Shown piece by piece: positions 43,584-54,656 of a stretch of DNA of 64,000 nucleotides (the stretch's first letter is position 1; every line of letters begins with the position of its first letter). Origin of the DNA: Psococerastis gibbosa. Taxonomy: Eukaryota > Arthropoda > Insecta > Psocodea > Psocidae. A program made the position numbers and the translations under genes. Where the stretch lies: the NCBI GenBank assembly GCA_963971405.1, contig OZ020492.1, forward strand, positions 22,164,204-22,228,203. Reading direction: 5' to 3'. A model generated the notes under the pieces. The model did no database searches. It saw only the letters and a list, made by a program, of their open reading frames with translations, and was not told where the DNA came from.

Positions 43584-43935
43584 ATTAAAATTATACAGGA
43601 CCAAGGCCGTGCCCAAGTTTTGATTTCGAGGGGGGGGTCCAACAATTTTTTTTTGTAATTTATTGATGAATAAATACCCGTTTCTCGACATTTCTTGAAC
43701 CTATCACAGAAATTATAAGCCGAGCAAGATATGAGCATTATGTCAAACCAAAGAAAAACTCAATAAATGGGTAAATAGATTAAAGAACCGGTAATGAAAT
43801 ACATCTAAATCGCATTGAACACAATGGAGTCTACCACTTCTTGCCCAAATAAGCCTATTTGTCACGTGACCAAAAGTGAAGACATTTGTTCTGCATGGGC
43901 TGGTTGCCGTGGTAGCAATCCATGTATATCAATGA
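43549..43935 (-). repeat. Family B fragment, right half
   Basis: Continues the family B copy left off at 33957: GAGTATTAAAATTATACAGG, CCAAGGCCGTGCCCAAG, a THAP-like start at 43738 (MLISCSAYNFC on the - strand) and the CACGTGACCAAAAGTG block, ending near CCATGTATATCAATG. Confidence 0.75.
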
Positions 43936-44134
43936 TGTATATCAATCAATGTATCCAATTCTCTGACGTCAGAGCCGCCATTTTAAGCCGAGGACCTCCG
44001 AGTCCGAGTGCTCCCGAATGAAATTTGGACATTAAAAGTTAAAAGTTAAATATTGCATTTAAAGTTAAACTAATGGTTATTTTTCCTTAATCTACGAGGA
44101 ACCTAACGTAAATTAATATTTATATAATATAATA

Positions 44135-44295
44135 TATAAGGTATAGGGAACACCAGGGAGGGCCAATGAAGCGTATCCTTCAATGGCCCAGCCACGGAAA
44201 ACCAAGGCTGTACCATTGATGGATGCGCTTCATAGGGCCTCTCTGCGTTTACCTTCCATGACCCACGTCAGGGATTCTATACCCTTCTAATGATT
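44135..44295. repeat. Small foldback repeat
   Basis: AAGGTATAGGG near the left end and TCTATACCCTT near the right end are inverted, as are GGCCAATGAAGCGTATCC and GGATGCGCTTCATAGGGCC inside. Imperfect, about 160 bp, non-coding. Confidence 0.55.
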
Positions 44296-45849
44296 GAACC
44301 GTGAAGGAGACACGTAATAAGCTTTCGAGTTTTCCTTTATTTCAACCAAAAGAAGGGCGAAGAATCCCAAACTTGATTGGGTCATGTAAGTGAAACGAAG
44401 AAATAATACTGACACGCAATCGAAAATGGCTTAGTTAGTTATGGCGTCATTAAGAACGGTACAGCAAAACTAGCAATAGTTCCAAATAAAGCACATTATT
44501 TAATAAATGAAGAAACAATGAAGTATAGTAGTTATTTAACTTATAAAAAAACTTAAATTGTCAGTCTTTACATGAACATGTCATGAAACAGTCTGGGCGT
44601 ATTTTATTATCCAATCAACGTAAAAACAATTTTGCTTTACATATTTTTACTGTCATTTAATTTGTCATGTGTGAAGCGGAGTTAATATATATTGGAAGAC
44701 ATACATTTCCAATATTTAATGTCCACAGTCCACACGTTCCATGCGGTCATTCACTTGATCTTTCGTAGCAAGAGCATGAATTACAAAATTTATTATAATC
44801 AGCTAATCATAAATGTGCCAATGGATTAGCTTCGCCATAGGCATAAGCTAAACATAGGGCCTAGTTACATTTTTGAGAAACGCCCACTTCAATGGAAAAG
44901 AATCCAGGAAAATATATGATTTCATTAATGTACATTATGAAGAAATTTTTTTTGTAATACATTTTCTTTACTATAGGTGAAATTTGATTGGTTGATAATA
45001 TGAAAATTATGATTGAATTAATAAAATACGCATTTCAATATTGTACGGTACAATTTAATTTTGTATTTAGAAACATTCAAGAAAAGTGCCAAACATAATT
45101 AAACCCTAAACCCTGACCAAAATATGACTAAAACAAGCCCATTATTTGATAATGTTTCAGAAATGTCCATTTATTATCTGTGGTCTCATTGTGTTATAAT
45201 TTGTTGTATATGAATTCATTAGCAACTGGGCAATTACCCCAATGCTATAGAAATGCCTGCCTGAACATGTCATATGCGGATAACTGTTGCAACGGGCTTT
45301 CCTTTTCGACTCTATATTTTAAAAGTTTTTGAATAACAAACATTCATTTGAAAAACCAGGTTGCCGTTGATGTGGTCAAATATTGGTCATTAAGTTAAAA
45401 TTTTCAATCGCTTGGACACGAAAAATTAAATTAAATTATTAAATAAATACATAATTAAGGATATTTTTTGTTCAATCAAAATGAAATCCTGTGAAATGAA
45501 TAAATAGTAAATGTTAATCTGTTCTCTATTCAGTAGCCGAAGGCACTCCTAAAACTGATTAGCCGGTGATATGTTAGACACGACTAAGCTGGAAAGCAGA
45601 ATGACCCTGTCTGTTATGCGAGTCAATGGAATAATTTTTTGACTTACTCTGCAGAACACTGTCTGTTAGCTATGCCGATAGATTATCATGGGTCATTTAT
45701 TCTGAACACATCCATTTCTTCTATTCAATTAAATTCAAAAAATAAAGAGCCTTGCCCGATTTAACTGTATTTAACCGATTATATCATATACCGAGCTATC
45801 TTCTTTTAAGTACAACAAAATATAATTACAAATGCTTTCAAGGCCGGAT
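44296..45849. other. No gene seen
   Basis: AT-rich sequence without a supported frame, RNA or repeat boundary. Confidence 0.5.
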
Positions 45850-46350
45850 ATAACAGTAACAACCAAGTTACCATGTATTGATTATTTTATAAATGACTTG
45901 GGGCTCTTTTAGTAGCAAAATTATTACTTAAAACTACAATATAATACGGTTGTAATGTTAGTCATGTTACAAGGACATGTTACGTAGAAAATTTGTTGTT
46001 TTTCAGTTTTTAATTAATTAACAAAGCACGTTATTAACGATTTGGCTCATGTAAGTTGCAGATGACTACTGCATGCATCGTATAATAGGAAACACCAAAT
46101 TTTGGACACCTTAGTTCTCATATAAAAACCAGAGGGGACTAAAATTTCGCCTTTAATCAGGGATAGTTGGAAAAACTACAAAACCAAAAAGTAAAAATAC
46201 CCGATTAGGCTATATGATGCACGAAGTAGTCTTATGTAACTTAAATGAGGCAAATTGTTCATAACTTGCTGAGTTAATGAAATACGAGTAAAAAATGGAA
46301 AGTATTCAATTTTGGGGCGCCAATTTTCTACGCAGCATATACCTCATAAA
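45850..46350 (+). repeat. Long direct repeat, copy 1 (empty site)
   Basis: Matches 47660-48510 in the same orientation (ACAAAGCACGTTATTAACG, CAAATTTTGGACACC, ATGAGGCAAATT). It contains CATGCATC once, at about 46073, where the second copy has a 314-bp MITE flanked by two copies of that octamer. Confidence 0.8.
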
Positions 46351-46934
46351 AAACAAAAGATACATATAGGCTATACTGTATGCAATTCTGGGCTACCATG
46401 GGTGATTCATGTTAAACATTGCAATACAAACAAACTCAATAGGCACTCAGCGACTTTTTCGAATAAGCCACCTTGTAACTGCATTGCTCGGCAGATTATG
46501 CGATAAATATTTATCATCTGCCCGTTTTTTAGTAACTTCAGCTGAAGATTACAAATCGTTTATAGACTATTGCACTACGAGAAAATTTAAAGCCTATAGC
46601 TCCAAATCCGAAAGGATATTACGTTAAAAAAATTATTTTTTCCATATTATTCCCAAGTTTAGGTATTCCCTACTGTATATATAGTATATATACTGTATAT
46701 ATAGTATTCCCTACTGCTGTTAAAAATTAAAGAGGAGAAAAAGAGTGGCTTTCGCTTCACCATCAACCATCTAAATTAAAGGCATTCAATTTAGTAGGCT
46801 ACGACTTGCAAATTAACATTTTTATCCCGTAAAATAAAAATTTCTCAGTATCACAATACTTTGTGTACCATTTTATGATGTGATATTTACTATGTGATAT
46901 ATTTTTTTTTACATTCTATTAATTTTCTTATGAT

Positions 46935-47484
46935 TATTCTGTAGCCATCGGCATTGAAAAAGTATTGGAGGGAATTTCAGACATAGAGTCCCTGTTGGGA
47001 AATAAACATGACACGAACAAATGTCCGACCATTTCAGTCACCTCCAGCATTTGCCAGACACACCAGCCTTCCATGCTAATTATCAGATGATTATTCTGCA
47101 GTCATCGGATTGAAAAAGCATTGGTGCAATGAAAGCAAAAAAGCAATAAACATGAGACGAAAAAAAAGAAAACGACAAAGAAACCACAGATACAGCGTAG
47201 ATAGCGACAGCTGCAGCCTGATCGAGGCGATTATAATACCGGTATTTATTTAATCTCCTGGTGTTAAAAATGTAAACAAGATAATTTTATAATGGAAAGT
47301 GCTATTCAAAATCTGTTTGTTTACAGTTATAATCTGGTATAATAGGGTGTTTATTTAACCCCGGTATTATAATCGCCTCGATCAGGCTGCAGTGACAGTG
47401 TCAAGTCAGCAGTACCGGTAGCAGCGTCACACATTGAGGAAACATTCGAATCCATAGTAGTGCCTCCAAATAAATCAGACGAGG
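46935..47484 (+). pseudogene. Exon of unrecognised gene family, disrupted by a MITE
   Basis: Reads IGIEKVLEGISDIESLLGN after a TTCTGTAG acceptor, then (after an imperfect repeat of the same acceptor region at about 47085-47105) KKRKRQRNHRYSVDSDS, then, beyond a 182-bp MITE, SVKSAVPVAASHIEE and VPPNKSDEG with a GTAAGT donor at 47485. The exon at 51041-50803 on the other strand has the same order: GIEKALEEVTDIEFLLGN, KRKRQRNQKY, DSDSVKS, VPPEKTRDE and GTAAGT. The intron after the donor also matches. So this is a diverged, damaged paralogue. The protein has a conserved short helix-like block, a basic stretch and an acidic Ser-rich stretch; I do not recognise the family. Confidence 0.6.
47211..47392. 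repeat. MITE family C, copy within an exon
   Basis: 182 bp with inverted ends starting CTGCAGCCTGATC and continuing to GGCGATTATAATACCGG. Flanks are CGACAG (47205-47210) and TGACAG (47393-47398), a probable 6-bp duplication with one change. Removing it restores a frame matching the paralogous exon at 50803-51041. Confidence 0.75.
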
Positions 47485-47523
47485 GTAAGTTTCGTATATT
47501 ATAGCAGAATCGTCGGTTTAATT

Positions 47524-47565
<42 letters not shown>

Positions 47566-47659
47566 GCGAATTAGAGAGAAAAATAAATTGCTGTTATATG
47601 CTGATAGATGATACATAAAGTATGTATATACTATATATGTCGGGGAAACGTTTGTAAGT

Positions 47660-48510
47660 ACACTTTCAGTTACAACAAGGTTACCATAAGTAGTCATTAT
47701 TTTATCAAAGACTTTTGGCTTTTTTAGCAGCAAAACTATTGCCTTAAACTGTAATATAATGCGATATTAATGTTAGTCATGATACGAGGACATGCTACGT
47801 TGAAAATTAGCACCCTCAAATTTGTTGTTTCACAGTTTTTAATTTATTAACAAAGCAAGTTATTAACGATTTGGCTCGTGTAAGTTGCTGATGATTACTG
47901 CACGGCGCATGCATCTAGGGTTGCCAGGTGTCCGGTTTTTCACCGGACAGTCCGGTTTTTCGTACCTCTGTCCGGTGAAAAAAATAAAAGGTTGACCGGA
48001 TAATGGTTTGTTCGGTTTTTTCGCTCTAGTATCCCAATTTCCTTTTTTCTGGAGAATGGAATAATTTTAAAAATCTGATACTGGCTACTAAAAAGTATGG
48101 TAAGCTCCTCAAAATTCATTAAATTCAAGACTAGATAAAATGACATTTTTTTTAGGAAACTTTACATTAGAGAGAATGGCCCATTGACTCCCTGTCCGGT
48201 TTTTATCTTTTATAAATCTGGCAACCTTACATGCATCGTATAATGGGAAATATCAAATTTTGGACACCTTAGTTCTTACATAAAAACAATTGAGGGGACT
48301 AAAATTTCGCCTATAGTCTGGAATTGTTGGAAAAACTGCAGAACCGAAAAGTAAAAATACCCGATTATAGGCTATTATGCCCGAAGCAGTCTTATACAAC
48401 TTAAATGAGGCAAATTTTTAATAGCTTGCTGAGTTAATGAAATACGAGTAAACAAGGGAAAATATTCAATTTTGGTGTGCTAATTTTCTACGTAGCATAC
48501 CACATAATTC
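47660..48510 (+). repeat. Long direct repeat, copy 2 (carries a MITE)
   Basis: Partner of 45850-46350, lengthened by the MITE at 47916-48229. Confidence 0.8.
47916..48229. mobile_element. hAT-type MITE with paralogous empty site
   Basis: 314 bp beginning TAGGGTTGCCAG and ending CTGGCAACCTTA. The flanks are identical octamers CATGCATC (47908-47915 and 48230-48237), and the other copy of the surrounding repeat has one CATGCATC without an insert. Inner sequence has repeated TCCGGTTTTT motifs near both ends. Non-coding. Confidence 0.9.
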
Positions 48511-48741
48511 ATTTGAAAAACATATTTCCCAATTATTATCATCCTGGATTTTAAACAACAAAGTTACCATGGTCATCAGTGGCGGATTAACCGCAAGGTA
48601 TACCAAGCAGGTGGGTAGGCCGCGCGCGCTCAGATGCTTGAGGTATATTTTTGTAGTGATTTTCAAAAACGTGCAAGCTTTTTAATAGAAAATTGTATTT
48701 TATGTTCCGTCCCCATTTAAATAATTAAAAAAAGATGTCAC

Positions 48742-48905
48742 CGGCAGCCTGATCATGGCGATTATAATACCGGTGTTTATTTAATCCCCTTCTGGTATTA
48801 TAAATGTATACATATAATTTATAATTGAAAGTTTTTTTGTTTTTATTTTTAATACCAGGGGATTAAATAAATACCAGTATTATAATCGCCATGATCAGGC
48901 TGCAG
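48742..48905. repeat. MITE family C, second copy
   Basis: Inverted ends CAGCCTGATCATGGCGATTA and the reverse complement at 48886-48905, with ACCAGGGGATTAAATAAATA inside. No clear target duplication. Confidence 0.75.
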
Positions 48906-49245
48906 AAGTAACTACCTAAGTTCTGCTGCCACGAATTTTTGCATTGTTACGTTGAGTCCCATTTAAATAAATAAATGCATAGGTAGATAAATAATATATC
49001 GATAATAATAAATAAATAAATAACCCATAACTCCAATGGTTGACAATGCTTTTAGCCTATTTGTCCGTAAAATTTCTTATGCTTATGTTCGCGAAAACCC
49101 TAAATCTGCCACTGATGGTCATCTCTATACATAAATTATTTTAAAAAAGTGTTTTGGAATTTTCACCAGTAATTCATTATGTAAAATTATACAAATACAA
49201 TATAATACTAATCTAGTCAAATACTGCATGTCTGCATGTTACATA

Positions 49246-49640
49246 GGCGGGGTTTCCACCGACCGGCTAGGGCTATTTACAAAAACGGTGACGTGGTAGC
49301 AGACATTCAAGACTTAGGTGGCGTTTCCACCGATCTCGCATTGCAGAATGCAAATGACATTGACGGAAATGTTTGTTTTTCTTTTTATAGAAATCTATTA
49401 AAATGTTTGTAATTAACACATCCCATGACGCCATTTTTTAATTTTAGTTAGTTTGTTTGTGATTTTACTCTATGATCATTGATCAATTTTAACTATGGCA
49501 TAGAGTAAAACAAACATTTCCGTCAATGCCACTTGCATTCTGCAATGCGAGATCGGTGGAAACGCCACCTAAGTCTTGAATGTCTGCTACCACGTCACCG
49601 TTTTTGTAAATAGCCCTAGCCGGTCAGTGGAAACTCCGCC
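49246..49640. mobile_element. MITE family D with two-layered inverted repeats
   Basis: 395 bp. The outer ends start GGCGGGGTTTCCACCG; about 72 bp further in, a similar motif GGTGGCGTTTCCACCG occurs on both sides. Arms of about 135 bp are inverted copies with only a few differences. The flanks are ATA on both sides. A second member is at 59331-59830. Confidence 0.8.
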
Positions 49641-50066
49641 ATAGGCCTACATATAGTATGCAATGCTAAGCTACCATTGTCGATTCATGTTCCTGTATTT
49701 TGGCCGCCTTCGCGTCTCCCTTCTGATTCCCGCCACAACTGGTCACGGCTCCATCTGTCCTTGCATCAGCTTAACCACTTGGGCTGGGCAGTCTGTTTGT
49801 CGTAAAGTCACCGTCTTTTGTCTCCGGTATTTAATTCTCACAACATCTATAAAAACAATTTTTTTGTTACAAACAATGCGTTACATCACAATTAAGGTAG
49901 GAGGCTCGAATGAAATTAGGAACACTTCTCACAACAGCCGATGCATGTCATGACTTGGAATATTTGAAATTTCGTAGAAACAGTGATAACATTTTTAAAG
50001 GGTTGACACTACCCCCACCTAACCATCTCTTGCACTCATCGTCTAGCCAGACGTAATAATAATAAT

Positions 50067-50128
50067 ATTTTTTTTTTCCAGCTGGTACCCCCAGCACTGG
50101 GAGCATTTAATAGAAAGAATACAATACA

Positions 50129-50133
<5 letters not shown>
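50067..50133 (-). repeat. Solitary LINE 3' end in AAT microsatellite
   Basis: Same 3' terminal segment as at 33970-34040 and 43468-43548 (GGTACCCCCAGCACTGGGAG), with AAT repeats directly on each side (about 50054 and 50133-50170). Confidence 0.85.
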
Positions 50134-50159
<26 letters not shown>

Positions 50160-50802
50160 CAATAATAATAAAAGTCTTTGAAAAAACAATAAGGATACAG
50201 GCCCTATCTTCCAACTACAGTGTAGTTTAACTAAAATATTTGTACGTATATAGGCCTAGCCTAAGTTGATATACAGTATATCAGTCCTACCTTCTATTAA
50301 TAATAACAGTCACACTAATTCAAATTCACCACTATCCACATTCATTCATTCATTTGCCTTGGTCACCGGTGACAGTGGATTGTTGACCAAAGAGAAACTT
50401 TAAATATTTGGTTTTGAATAAGATGCAGCCAAAATGCGTAAACCCCCTTTATTTCACGCCTATTTACATAAAAACTTTTCCCCATGGGCCACCCTGTTTG
50501 TATTATATGAATGACCAATCGCACTATTTCGAGCCTATGTTTTCAATAGGCTTACTACTTTTACACTTGGGAGAGTCCATGACGATGTGACATTTCTATA
50601 TTGTGGTTTCATTAGTGAACACCCCCCCCCCCCCCCCCCTATATGCAGACAATCATTATTAATGTCCGCGACCAGGGCAATGCCTATATTCGCACAAAGC
50701 CAAATCCGTCCTTCATAACACAGCCATTTATTTTCCTCTCAAATTCGCTAATAATAATAATAAAATTGAATCGACAATTTTACTATAATGGACGAAACTT
50801 AC
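50134..50802. other. No further gene seen
   Basis: Contains AAT microsatellite, a C run at about 50619-50639 and short frames without motifs. A short stretch at about 50723-50802 is the intron shared with 47485-47600. Confidence 0.5.
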
Positions 50803-51041
50803 TCTCGTCTCTCGTCTTTTCGGGAGGCACTTCTATGTTGGCAAATATTACCGCCTCATTATTGTGCGATAATGCTGTTGACTTGACGCTGTCAGAATCG
50901 CTGCTGTCTTTATCTTCCAAGTATTTTTGGTTCCTCTGCCGCTTCCTCTTTATGGTTTTCTTATCGGCGTTCCCCAACAAAAACTCTATGTCCGTAACTT
51001 CTTCCAAAGCCTTTTCTATTCCAAGGGCTGTAAATAATCGT
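50803..51041 (-). CDS. Internal exon of an unrecognised gene family
   Basis: On the - strand, an acceptor (TATTTTCAG) precedes 51041 and a strong donor GTAAGT follows 50803, giving a 239-bp open exon. The peptide has a short hydrophobic-acidic helix-like block (GIEKALEEVTDIEFLLGN), a basic block (KRKRQRNQKY) and an acidic Ser/Asp-rich block (SSDSDSVKS). The damaged + strand paralogue at 46935-47484 retains the same blocks in the same order, and flanking intron sequence is shared too. Conservation of protein-level features in both copies argues for a real gene. The neighbouring exons were not found in the window, and I do not recognise the product. It might be a host gene or an accessory protein of a transposon. 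Confidence 0.5.
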
Positions 51042-51319
51042 CTGAAAATAAACAGAAAATTAAAAAAAAAACTTTTTCAACTCAGTCGACGAGGTGTAGC
51101 CAGGATATCAAGTCACATAATGCATGGTACACAAAGTAGGCCTACTGTGATACTGAGAAATTTATAGTCGGGATGAAAATGATCAGTATAGTAGGTTGGC
51201 GGAGTGGCAGAAAGAGGTTCAGCAAATTAGTTATTTTGCACGGTGTACTAGAACGGTTTTAATATTGGTCTACACAACATATGCACTAATTCTACCATTT
51301 TTATTTTTTATTTTAAATT

Positions 51320-51487
51320 TGATGTTTTTGGAGGGTGAAACCCTGAAATTGACGAACAGACAGACAAGCCAACAGACAGATATTTCTTGTTATTGGGACC
51401 TCAATACGTGTAAACCCACTGAAATCCTGTAACCAAAAATTTTGAACTTCACGAAGCTTTCCTTATAGGTACTATAAATAGGAAAGC
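51320..51487 (-). repeat. Family A, terminal fragment
   Basis: Contains GGGACCTCAATACGTGTAAA and the palindromic end AAGCTTTCCTTATAGG followed by ATAAATAGGAAAGC, the family A terminus in reverse. Confidence 0.65.
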
Positions 51488-52682
51488 AATAATAAAAATA
51501 GCTACATGCCTGTCCTATAGCTGTCGTATGCGTTCCATATCTGTACATCAGCTCGCTAATTGACTTGGTTAAAAACCGCCGTGCGTCCTTTGTCGGCGGG
51601 TAATAGGCCTATGCCTTGTTTTCGTTTATGATTTGGTAACTCCCAGTTCGTTCAGCTTTAAAGTTGACTACACGATGCCGATAACTTGACATTTCTGAAA
51701 CATAATCAAATCATTAGCCTGTAAAAGTCAATAACAGTCGTTAAAATATTCTACCACATTGTATTATGCAAATTGTAAATTACACTGAACTACAATGAAA
51801 TAAGAAAAACCGTTCGTTAGTCAAGCCGCATCATCAATATTCTGGTCGACGTCATGTAATAAAAAAGGTTTCTATTGTGTGTCTTAATGTTAAAGGGCAA
51901 AATGTTCCATAACTTCTCTTTTACAAGTATGGCATAATTTGTGTTAAAAAATGACGTATAATTAATTGCATGTGCCACATTATCGTAAATTGAAGAACCG
52001 GTCCGAGTTTACTCAAACATGCATTCCAATATTTTATCAATTAGCAAATAGAGAAAATGAGTAATTTTGTAAATTTAGTAAGTTAATTTTAGTAAATAAT
52101 TTTCGTATGATTAAATTTCGGATCCCTCGGGGGAGGGGGGTGATGTCCATATCTGACGTCACCGGATGTGAGGTAACATCAAAATATTTAAAAATCCTTA
52201 AAACTCCATTCTATCTAGTGCACGCTGCAACCATTTGTGAGAAGGGGGTAGGGTCCGGACTCCGGACCCCATGGAACGCCCTATGGCAACGCCGCAACGG
52301 CCTAGGATATCCCTATCCCAAAGCACTCAATTAATTGATAGCATTGCATATTATAATTCGGGCAGACCACAGACACAGACCACAGACATTACCACAGTAA
52401 TAATGGCAGGACACGCAATGCATTTGACCTAGTGAATCCATTTTTTTTGTAAAAAACTGAATTCCGGATTTTCGGAATTACAGGAGATGAAATCCGGAAT
52501 TCCGGTTTAATTCCGGAATTATTATAGAAGAATTTAAAAAATATAAAGAAAAGAAAGTACATTATTTTTTAACATAAATGTATTTAGTTCAAAACAATAA
52601 AATTAAAACAAATTACAAAATAAGGAAATATTTCATATTAAAATATTTTTGAACTACATAAATAAAATTGCAAAATGAAAGT

Positions 52683-54629
52683 TCAATTTTCATTTTGATT
52701 TTTGAAAAAGCTTCTTAAAAAGCACAAAGTATCCAATGTTTTGTCGTTGAGCCTTGATCGAATTTTTGTTGAAAATGCTCCTGCAGCGGAAAAAGCGCGC
52801 TCTGACTCCACACTAGTTGGTGGAATTGTTAATAAACTTTTGTAAAGATCTTCCAAAAGCGGTCCGCGGGATCCCCCTTCATCCCAAAATTTCATTTCAC
52901 TGCGAATTTCGGAATGAATCGATGATTTTTGTAGAACTTTTGACCGTGATTCCGAGAGTGATTCGTTTATCTTTTGCTGAAGAATTTGCTGCAAGGATAA
53001 CTGAGTTTCCAATGATTCGATAGGTTTATCGTCATCCATTTCAGTAGACTCAGATACTGTCGGGTCTATTTCTAATGCTACTTCACCATTAAGTCTCTGG
53101 ATTAGGGATATGATAATTTTGTTAATTTCAGTTTTCGAGCGACGCAAAATGTTCTTGTGAATTTTGGTTTTACCCCCATTATGCAAATATTGAAGAACAT
53201 CAGATACGACAGTTCTTCTTCGATTAATTTGAACTTCCAACTCTTTTTTCATTTCACGGCCAATTTCTTCATTCTCATCAAAATTTTCTAACACAAACGT
53301 AAATGTTGCATCCGCAGAAAGTAAATTTGCATCAGCACGGCATAACGCGTCTACGGCTAATTTTATAGGCATCAAATTTCTAGAAACTGTAGATATTATA
53401 TTCCATTCTGAATCATTCAAAAATGTATCCGCTTCGATATCAATTATTGCCTTTTTTATTGAACTTTTCAAAAGATTAAAACGTTCTAACATGGACATCA
53501 GGCTACTCCATCTAGTCTTCGAATCAAGCAATAGCTGCAATTCCTTTCCATGATCTTCCTTCACATGTTTTTGCAACACTTCATTTCTTAAAGGGGAACG
53601 TCGAAACACTCGAACAATTACCCGAACTTTCATGATTACATTTCGCAATGTAAACTTTTCAGTAATTTCTACATCACATTCATTTCTCGTCCCCACTTGC
53701 ATTCCTTCATCATCACTTAAATCTTCTTCATCAGAGTCCAGATCTAGGACACTCTCATAATCATCTTCATCTACCTCTTTCTCTGTTTGTTTGTAGCTCA
53801 CATTTACAATTGCAATCTGAATTGCATGAGCAAAACACAAAATTTGTTCACATGGTAATAATCTACCCACTTTTTGCATCATAGAAGCACCATCAGTTAC
53901 AATACACGAAATATCGTTCCTTATATTTAACTGAAATGATTCTAACTTGTCCTCTAACAATTTTACACAATTTTCAGACGCAAATCGACCATTAATTCGA
54001 GAAAGACCCAAATTCCAGATATTTTTCGACCCATGAACGTTAACATTCATATAACGTCTATTTCGAGAGGACGTCCACTCGTCCAATGTTAGACTAAAGC
54101 ATAAATTCTTTTTTAATTGATTAATTTCAGCAATTTGCAATTGTTTAATTTTTTTACTATAATCCATCACGACTTTCTGTATGCTGGTGGGTGATTTTGG
54201 AATATCACCGAATCCACGCATTGTTAAACATTTTCTTAAATCGTTTGACGTACAAAAAACACGAAACGGTAAACCATCAGAAGCAATCATTCTAGCTACT
54301 ACGGCAGGAAAAGTTTCATCTTTTTTTGACTTGAAAAAATCAATGATCGTGTTCGTTTTTCTGGTTGTGCTCACAACACTATCGTTACTGTCAGATGTAG
54401 AAGCTGTTGTATTTTCATCAAACTTTCGCTTGCTCAAAACTGTGTTGTGTTTAGAACGAAGATGTGTGTGCATGGGAGTTGTACATCCACCCAATATCTT
54501 TAAAACTTGCTTGCATTGCATGCATTTCGCCACCTGATTTGTTTTCCCTCGTAGAAAATATTTCCACACTGAATTTGATGAGCTTTCTTTTGAAATGTCC
54601 ATAAAAGTTTCTTCAGATTTATCTACCAT
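52683..54629 (-). CDS. hAT transposase with BED finger
   Basis: The frame is open from 54890, but the N-terminal part there runs through the duplicated terminal repeat; the ATG at 54629 (MVDKSEETFMDIS) is the better start, giving 648 residues. Residues about 15-60 are a BED zinc finger (VWKYFLRGK, C-x2-C, then H-x4-H as HTHLRSKH). The RNase H-like core is split as in hAT proteins: TLDEW, then VTDGASMM, a CFAHAIQIAI block, and near the C-terminus the dimerisation domain SVESERAFSAAGAF, which holds the catalytic glutamate. An acidic Asp/Glu insert lies between. Length is normal for the superfamily. It cuts and pastes its own element and possibly related MITEs. Confidence 0.9.
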   Translation of the reverse strand: MVDKSEETFMDISKESSSNSVWKYFLRGKTNQVAKCMQCKQVLKILGGCTTPMHTHLRSKHNTVLSKRKFDENTTASTSDSNDSVVSTTRKTNTIIDFFKSKKDETFPAVVARMIASDGLPFRVFCTSNDLRKCLTMRGFGDIPKSPTSIQKVVMDYSKKIKQLQIAEINQLKKNLCFSLTLDEWTSSRNRRYMNVNVHGSKNIWNLGLSRINGRFASENCVKLLEDKLESFQLNIRNDISCIVTDGASMMQKVGRLLPCEQILCFAHAIQIAIVNVSYKQTEKEVDEDDYESVLDLDSDEEDLSDDEGMQVGTRNECDVEITEKFTLRNVIMKVRVIVRVFRRSPLRNEVLQKHVKEDHGKELQLLLDSKTRWSSLMSMLERFNLLKSSIKKAIIDIEADTFLNDSEWNIISTVSRNLMPIKLAVDALCRADANLLSADATFTFVLENFDENEEIGREMKKELEVQINRRRTVVSDVLQYLHNGGKTKIHKNILRRSKTEINKIIISLIQRLNGEVALEIDPTVSESTEMDDDKPIESLETQLSLQQILQQKINESLSESRSKVLQKSSIHSEIRSEMKFWDEGGSRGPLLEDLYKSLLTIPPTSVESERAFSAAGAFSTKIRSRLNDKTLDTLCFLRSFFKNQNEN

Positions 54630-54656
54630 ACTTGGGTTGGGATTTAAAAAAATAAC

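Noticed and set aside
43950..44030. A promoter with TGACGTCA and GCCGCCATTTT motifs next to a CpG-rich patch
   Set aside because: The motifs are present, but no gene start follows; the next ATG opens a five-codon frame.
50643..51167. A 174-codon + strand frame as a gene
   Set aside because: It is antisense to the - strand exon, which has matching acceptor, donor and a paralogue.
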